From assembly GCA_023265235.1 (NCBI GenBank), contig JAHFUF010000127.1:1-9791 (forward strand): 9,791 nt of DNA, read 5' to 3'. The position numbers and the translations under genes are program-made. The notes beneath the pieces were generated by a model, which was not told the origin of the DNA, did no database searches, and was given only the letters and a program-made list of their open reading frames with translations. The stretch comes from Blastocatellia bacterium. GTDB taxonomy: Bacteria > Acidobacteriota > Blastocatellia > Chloracidobacteriales > JADJPF01. Positions 5,641 to 9,791 of this stretch are shown here, piece after piece (position 1 is the stretch's first letter; every line of letters begins with the position of its first letter).

Positions 5641-6566
5641 ATTTTCATCAATTCATTCCAACGGTACTCTGGCTGCTTATTAATAACTTGTTTTGCAGAT
5701 TCAATTACTAGAGTTGCCATTTTATTAACTACCCAGGGGAAATATTTTTCTGTTAATGAAGTAATATCAAAGTCTGGCGCAGAGTTCATAAAATCAATTG
5801 CATATGGAACACCATCTCTAATAGCAAATTCAACTGTGTTCATATCATATCCAAGAGCTTCATTTATTTTTATAACATCTTGTTTAATTCTTTCTGTGAG
5901 CTTTGAATCTAAACTTTGGTCTACACCATTATAACGTTCAAAATGTGATTTACGAGGATCCCAATTAGTAATTAAGATTTCTTTTTTTCCAATACAAATA
6001 CAGCGAACATATTGTTGCCAATCAATATATTCTTGTAACATCATACAAAGTTGTTCTGATTTATCGTAATACAATAATAATTCTTCTAGAGAATGAACTT
6101 TATTAACAGCTTTCCAGCCTCCTCCCCAATGAGGTTTAAGAACTGCTGGCAATCCAATATAATTTATGATGTTTTCCCATTCTACAGGAAACTTTAAGTT
6201 GATTAAACTTTCAGATACAAGGCTCTCAGGATAACTATGCATAGGCAAAACAACAGTTTTAGGGATTGCAATAGCTAATTTTTCTACCAAAGCTGTGCCA
6301 AAGAATTTATCATCTGCCATACGCCAAAACGGATTGTTAATTACTATTGTCCCATTAAGTGTTGCTGTCTTGAGATAAGTTTGATAAAACGCTACTTCAT
6401 GAGATATTCGATCAACAATAACTTGATAAGGGCAAGTAGCGTTACTAGCGATTTCACCTATCTTTACATACTCTGCTACTACGCCTTCATTACGCTTATT
6501 TACCTCTTCAATTAGCGCGTTAGGAAAAGACCTTTCTCTACCTACTAGTAAACCCACTTTTAGCAT
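5637..6566 (-). CDS. RimK-like ATP-grasp ligase
   Basis: A 309-residue cytoplasmic protein with a standard ATP-grasp layout. It has an N-terminal pre-ATP-grasp domain (about 1-80), then NPFWRMADDKF (78-88, Lys87 a candidate ATP-binding residue) and IPKTVVLP (101-108). Next come AVLKPHWGGGWKAV (141-154, Lys144 plus the flexible glycine loop), MLQEYIDWQQYVR (176-188), and the metal-binding end NTVEFAIRDG (243-252) with AIDFMNSAPDFD (256-267; Glu246, Asp258 and Asn261 as likely ligands). RimK and glutathione-synthetase relatives join a carboxylate to an amine using ATP; the substrates here are unknown. GGAG lies 11 nt before the ATG. The stop codon falls inside a REP-like palindrome, so a few native C-terminal residues may have been replaced. 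It is probably the first gene of the pair with the downstream ligase. Confidence 0.8.
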   Translation of the reverse strand: MLKVGLLVGRERSFPNALIEEVNKRNEGVVAEYVKIGEIASNATCPYQVIVDRISHEVAFYQTYLKTATLNGTIVINNPFWRMADDKFFGTALVEKLAIAIPKTVVLPMHSYPESLVSESLINLKFPVEWENIINYIGLPAVLKPHWGGGWKAVNKVHSLEELLLYYDKSEQLCMMLQEYIDWQQYVRCICIGKKEILITNWDPRKSHFERYNGVDQSLDSKLTERIKQDVIKINEALGYDMNTVEFAIRDGVPYAIDFMNSAPDFDITSLTEKYFPWVVNKMATLVIESAKQVINKQPEYRWNELMKM

Positions 6567-6608
6567 ATTTGATTAACTCCAAATCAGCAAAACTTGCAAA
6601 GAATTGCT

Positions 6609-6638
6609 ATTATGTGTGGATCTACTAGTAAGCTGCAA
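6609..6638 (-). promoter_or_regulatory. Candidate promoter of the ATP-grasp gene pair
   Basis: On the minus strand, TTGCAG (6638 to 6633) and CATAAT (6614 to 6609, five of six to -10) are spaced by 18 bp, which would give a leader of about 35 nt. The -35 match is poor (TTG only). Two palindromes lie at this site: TACTAGTA inside the spacer and CTACTTGGAAGTAG just upstream of the -35. That arrangement would suit a repressor. Confidence 0.25.
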
Positions 6639-6654
6639 CCCTACTTGGAAGTAG
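6623..6654. promoter_or_regulatory. Pair of short dyads in the divergent intergenic region (possible operator)
   Basis: TACTAGTA (6623-6630) is a perfect 8-bp palindrome. CTACTTGGAAGTAG (6641-6654) has 6-bp arms around GG. Both carry the half-site CTACT, at 6622 and 6641, 19 bp apart. They lie between the divergent ATP-grasp and yggS genes, where an operator is plausible. No regulator gene is nearby. Confidence 0.3.
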
Positions 6655-6713
6655 TTCAATTTTATGCCATAGTGGTTTATCTACAATCACTACTTTAAGT
6701 TAAGAAAAAATTT

Positions 6714-6728
6714 TATTATATTTGCCAT
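6714..6728 (+). promoter_or_regulatory. Candidate -10 element close to the yggS start codon
   Basis: TATTAT (6714-6719) lies 9 bp before the ATG at 6729, and no Shine-Dalgarno sequence is seen between them. If it is the -10, the transcript would be leaderless or nearly so. A second -10-like TACAAT (6682-6687) would give a conventional leader of about 35-40 nt, so the evidence is ambiguous. Confidence 0.25.
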
Positions 6729-7439
6729 ATGTCAATTAAAGAAAACCTTAATGAAATCCAAGCAAGAATGGTTGCCGCTTGTGAAAAAGCTAATCGTAGT
6801 ATTAATCAAACACGCTTAATTGCTGTTACTAAAACTTTTCCTGCTGAGGTAATTAACGAAGCTTTAGCTATTGGTGTTACTGATATTGGGGAAAATCGTG
6901 TCCAAGAAGCAGAAGAAAAATTTCCTAATCTTTCTAATTACAAAGTTTGTCGCCATTTAATAGGACATTTGCAAAGCAATAACGCTCGAAAAGCAGTAGA
7001 ACTTTTTGATTGGATTCATTCAATTGATAGTATCAACCTAGCTGAACGAGTAAACCGTATTGCTGGCGAGCTAGGAAAACACCCTAGTGTGCTTGTCCAG
7101 GTCGATTTAGCCAAAGAGCCAACAAAAAATGGTATAGACGAAAGCCAACTACACGATTTAGCAATTTATTTGGCTAATGCAGAGCATTTAAGCTTTCGTG
7201 GTTTAATGACAATTCCACCTTATTTTGAAGATCCAAGTACGACTTTACCTTATTTTCGTCGCTTAAGTGAGCTATTAAATGAGCTTAATAATAAAAAGCT
7301 GTTTGCTCAACCATTAACAGAACTTTCTATGGGAATGAGCCATGATTTTGAGGTAGCAATCCAAGCAGGAGCGACTTTAATTCGTGTCGGTACAGCTATT
7401 TTTGGTAATCGTAGCAAAATAATATTACTGGGAAATTAA
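6729..7439 (+). CDS. yggS: YggS/PROSC-family PLP homeostasis protein
   Basis: A 236-residue alanine-racemase-fold (TIM-barrel) protein that binds pyridoxal 5'-phosphate but has no known catalytic reaction. The family buffers PLP and affects amino-acid and keto-acid pools. Visible motifs are AVTKTFPAE (32-40) with PLP-lysine Lys35, then IGENRVQEAEEK, HLIGHLQSNNARKA, the strand LVQVDLA, RGLMTIPP, and the C-terminal phosphate-binding part LSMGMSHDFEVAIQAGATLIRVGTAIFG. Length and start match family members; the ATG lacks a visible Shine-Dalgarno. In many bacteria it lies beside proC, sepF or yggT, none of which is here. It is divergent from the ATP-grasp pair (162-bp gap) and convergent with the AAA/TPR gene (42-bp gap). 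It is complete, with no oddities in sequence. Confidence 0.95.
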   Translation: MSIKENLNEIQARMVAACEKANRSINQTRLIAVTKTFPAEVINEALAIGVTDIGENRVQEAEEKFPNLSNYKVCRHLIGHLQSNNARKAVELFDWIHSIDSINLAERVNRIAGELGKHPSVLVQVDLAKEPTKNGIDESQLHDLAIYLANAEHLSFRGLMTIPPYFEDPSTTLPYFRRLSELLNELNNKKLFAQPLTELSMGMSHDFEVAIQAGATLIRVGTAIFGNRSKIILLGN

Positions 7440-7469
7440 AGAAAATTAAAAACCAAGATTAACTATTTC

Positions 7470-7515
7470 TACTAGGGGCATTTATAAATTACTAGCTGTC
7501 CATTTACTAGGGGCA
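7470..7515. repeat. 11-bp direct repeat across the 3' end of the AAA/TPR gene
   Basis: TACTAGGGGCA occurs at 7470-7480 and again at 7505-7515, 35 bp apart. One copy is inside the last codons of the minus-strand gene and one lies just past its stop. Flanking bases do not match well, so this may be the remnant of a small local duplication or chance. Confidence 0.35.
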
Positions 7516-9791
7516 AGCATATTAAAAATTTTTTCTGGTTCTTTCATTTTTTGACCTAATGCCCAATCTTTTGAGGCTTGAAGCATTATTTGGCCTTGTT
7601 CTCCTTTTGTTAATTGCCCACGGCGATAACGTGTAGCCATTAAATAAAGCTCCATTTTTGTATTTTCAAAACCTACTTCTGCTTCAATCAAATATTTATT
7701 GGCTGGCTCTGTTTGATTTCTTGCCATAGCTATTCCGGCTCTAATTAAACTAGCTAAGGCATTGCCCCAGGACATTTTTTCCTGCTCAATTTTTTTTGCG
7801 TCACGTTCAGCCATAGAAAGCAATTTGGTTATTTCCCCTTGATGCTCCGTAGGTTGTAATTTTACGGCTAGACCTAAACAAGTTCGTGCACGTAAATGTA
7901 GCGATTCAATAGCAATAATTTGAGTAAGCAAAAAGAAAGAGTTGTTTAATTTTGGCCAAGTTGATTCTAGTCGATGCCACGCGCTTTCAAAATCATTACA
8001 GTAAAAATCTATTTCTGATAATGTATATAAACCCCAATAATGCTGTAGGTCAAAACTTTTGCTTGCCCAACCAGCTACAGCTTCAGAAACATCTTTCTTT
8101 GCACCTTCAGGGTTATCTGAGGCTAGAAAAATCATATGTGACCAGATGCGCAAATTAGTAGTTACAAACAAGTCGCCTCGTTCTTGAGCTTCCTTTAATA
8201 ATTTTGATCTTTGTTCTAATAATTCAGTAATACGCCCAAGAAAAAGCAAAGTGCGCATATAAAAATAATGCTTGGTGTCTAGTTCCCAAGTAACATTAGT
8301 ACATTGTTCTCTAAGAATTAGTTCACCTCGATTAAATTCTTCATAAGCCTTTGTCCAATTGCCTTCCATATAAGCAGAAAAGCCTAGTTCTAATATTGCT
8401 AGCGCGTTAGTATGAGGATGGTTAATTTGTTTTGCTAAGACCATTGCTTGATGACATATTGCAGCAGTGCGTTCTCGTTTTCGCCCTCCATCTTTAGCAG
8501 AATAGGCGGCTTCTAAAGCCAAAGCCCGTGCAACTCTGTAGGGTTCTCCAGCATTAAGTGCTAAAAGCAGGTGACGAGCTTGAAAATCTATAGCCCGTTT
8601 ACTATTAACATAAGCAAGCCCTACAGTAGCTGACCAACACACATCTATACGTAAAAGCTCATCGCTAGGAATTTCACTAACTTGTCTTTGACGAAATCCT
8701 AAACCTCGAAACCAAATTTGAAGGCGTTGAAACAAAAATGATATTAAAGCGGCCTTTGTGGTTTCTGGGAGTTTTATTTTTACTTTGCCTAATACTTCAC
8801 GTAGGACGGCTAAACCTTCTTCCATATAACCATTGATTAAAAATTGTTCCGCAGCACGACGCTGTAATTCTATGGCTTTTGTTGCTTCTACACCTCTAAC
8901 AGCAGCAAGGTAAGCACATCCAGCTTCTTCTCCGCGTCCAGCATTAGCTAGAGCTTCACCTAATTTAACTTCTATTTCATGTTGTTTTTCTTCTGGATTT
9001 AATTCTAGAGCAATTTTATAAAGGCGTGCAGCATTATCAAAAGCTAAGGCTTTTATAGCTTGTTCTGCTGCTAACATTGTGTGATCAAGTGCTTTAGAAA
9101 TATCACCAGCAATACGAAAATGTGTTGCTAGGCTTTTTGCATCCTCAGGGCTGGTTTCTTCTAGGGCTGCTGCCAAGCGGCGATGATGCTCAATTAGTTT
9201 TTTTGTACCTAAATGAGAGATAACGGTTTTCTGGATACCATCATGGTAGCAAACTACTTTCTCTGCTCCACCAGTAGTTACAACTCGAATCAAACGACCA
9301 ACGCGCAAAGCAGAAAAAGCACTTTGTTCTTCATTTTCTAGTCCAGCAGCTTTTTTAATAATAGATCTTTCTATTGGTTGACCAGCCGTAGCAATGACTT
9401 CCATAAGTAGACGCGCATCTGGAGCCAATTGTATAACCCTACGTTGAATTACTTCGCTTATCAAAGAATAGCTTATATCATAGCGACTACTATCTATATT
9501 AGTAAGTTGCTCTAAGTTTTTAATCAGGCGATCATCTGTGCGAGAATAGCGAGCTAGCTCATCAATTAATAAAGGTGTGCCTTGGGATTCTTGAGCAATC
9601 ATTTGCGCTAATGTAAGAGCATTTGCTTGGTCGCTTCCTAGTAAATTTAGGGCTAGTTGTTTTGATTCTTCAAAAGAAAGCTCTTCAATTATGATTTTTC
9701 GTATCTCTGTTGATTGTCCAACTACAGATCGAGAATTAAATAATTGATTTAAGATTGGGCTTGTATCTGCATCTTCACTACGATAACTAGC
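7482..9791 (-). CDS. C-terminal part of a large AAA-ATPase/TPR protein, probably a PknK-type Ser/Thr kinase (5' end cut by window edge)
   Basis: The frame stays open to the right edge, giving 769 residues before the stop. The Met codon at 9600-9602 is internal, since conserved-looking sequence continues upstream of it. The visible N-terminal part holds the end of an AAA/NB-ARC-like ATPase module: LAQMIAQESQGTPLLIDELARY (visible residues about 61-82), then a winged-helix-like segment with LMEVIATAGQPI and a YHDGIQKTV...HL motif. A long helical region with TPR-type repeats makes up the rest, such as AARLYKIALELNPEE. It ends with a KEPEKIFNMLAPSKW segment like those closing such proteins. In Acidobacteriota and Myxococcota this ATPase-plus-TPR block often follows an N-terminal Ser/Thr kinase or a LuxR-type/cyclase domain. 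The kinase is inference, because that region and the Walker A are outside the window. Confidence 0.75.
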   Translation of the reverse strand, partial: ASYRSEDADTSPILNQLFNSRSVVGQSTEIRKIIIEELSFEESKQLALNLLGSDQANALTLAQMIAQESQGTPLLIDELARYSRTDDRLIKNLEQLTNIDSSRYDISYSLISEVIQRRVIQLAPDARLLMEVIATAGQPIERSIIKKAAGLENEEQSAFSALRVGRLIRVVTTGGAEKVVCYHDGIQKTVISHLGTKKLIEHHRRLAAALEETSPEDAKSLATHFRIAGDISKALDHTMLAAEQAIKALAFDNAARLYKIALELNPEEKQHEIEVKLGEALANAGRGEEAGCAYLAAVRGVEATKAIELQRRAAEQFLINGYMEEGLAVLREVLGKVKIKLPETTKAALISFLFQRLQIWFRGLGFRQRQVSEIPSDELLRIDVCWSATVGLAYVNSKRAIDFQARHLLLALNAGEPYRVARALALEAAYSAKDGGRKRERTAAICHQAMVLAKQINHPHTNALAILELGFSAYMEGNWTKAYEEFNRGELILREQCTNVTWELDTKHYFYMRTLLFLGRITELLEQRSKLLKEAQERGDLFVTTNLRIWSHMIFLASDNPEGAKKDVSEAVAGWASKSFDLQHYWGLYTLSEIDFYCNDFESAWHRLESTWPKLNNSFFLLTQIIAIESLHLRARTCLGLAVKLQPTEHQGEITKLLSMAERDAKKIEQEKMSWGNALASLIRAGIAMARNQTEPANKYLIEAEVGFENTKMELYLMATRYRRGQLTKGEQGQIMLQASKDWALGQKMKEPEKIFNMLAPSKWTASNL

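Noticed and set aside
7952..8158. Plus-strand open frame of 68 codons
   Set aside because: It is antisense to the TPR region of the large minus-strand gene, with no motif.
9600..9602. ATG as the start of the AAA/TPR gene
   Set aside because: The same frame continues upstream without a stop to the window edge and encodes a plausible ATPase segment (ELSFEESKQLALNLLG), so this Met is internal.

Overview
This AT-rich window reads like chromosomal housekeeping and signalling DNA from a Gram-negative-type bacterium. My best guess is Acidobacteriota, near Blastocatellia. This is inferred from the style of the RsbW/STAS pair, the exported protein after it, and a large AAA/TPR protein of the kind fused to Ser/Thr kinases in that phylum. 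The taxonomic guess is weak (about 0.4). I see no tRNA, rRNA, CRISPR array, phage gene or transposase.

Left part (1-2213, minus strand): a likely operon read right to left. It encodes an RsbW/SpoIIAB-type anti-sigma serine kinase, a STAS anti-sigma antagonist, and an exported protein of unknown function that runs off the left edge. A perfect 10-bp inverted repeat lies in the 77-bp gap before the exported-protein gene, and a GC-rich hairpin lies upstream of the kinase gene.

Middle (2403-4187, plus strand): aroA and aroK, separated by 3 bp. They encode two steps of the shikimate pathway (EPSP synthase and shikimate kinase). aroK converges on the next gene with only 2 bp between the stop codons.

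Centre (4190-6566, minus strand): two ATP-grasp ligase genes. The upstream one is RimK-like and the downstream one looks circularly permuted, like glutathionylspermidine-synthase relatives. Together they suggest stepwise formation of amide or peptide bonds on an unknown small molecule. The gap between them holds a REP-like palindrome (GGGCGAAC/GTTCGCCC) whose edge supplies the TAG stop of the upstream gene.

Right part: a yggS-family PLP protein (6729-7439, plus) is divergent from the ATP-grasp genes. It converges on the 3' part of a large AAA-ATPase/TPR protein (7482-9791, minus) whose start lies beyond the right edge.

aroA and yggS both lack a visible Shine-Dalgarno sequence and have a -10-like hexamer within 6-9 bp of the ATG, which suggests leaderless transcripts. 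Genes on the minus strand have recognisable AAAGG, AAGGAG, AAAGGA or GGAG sites, except the kinase gene, whose site is weak.
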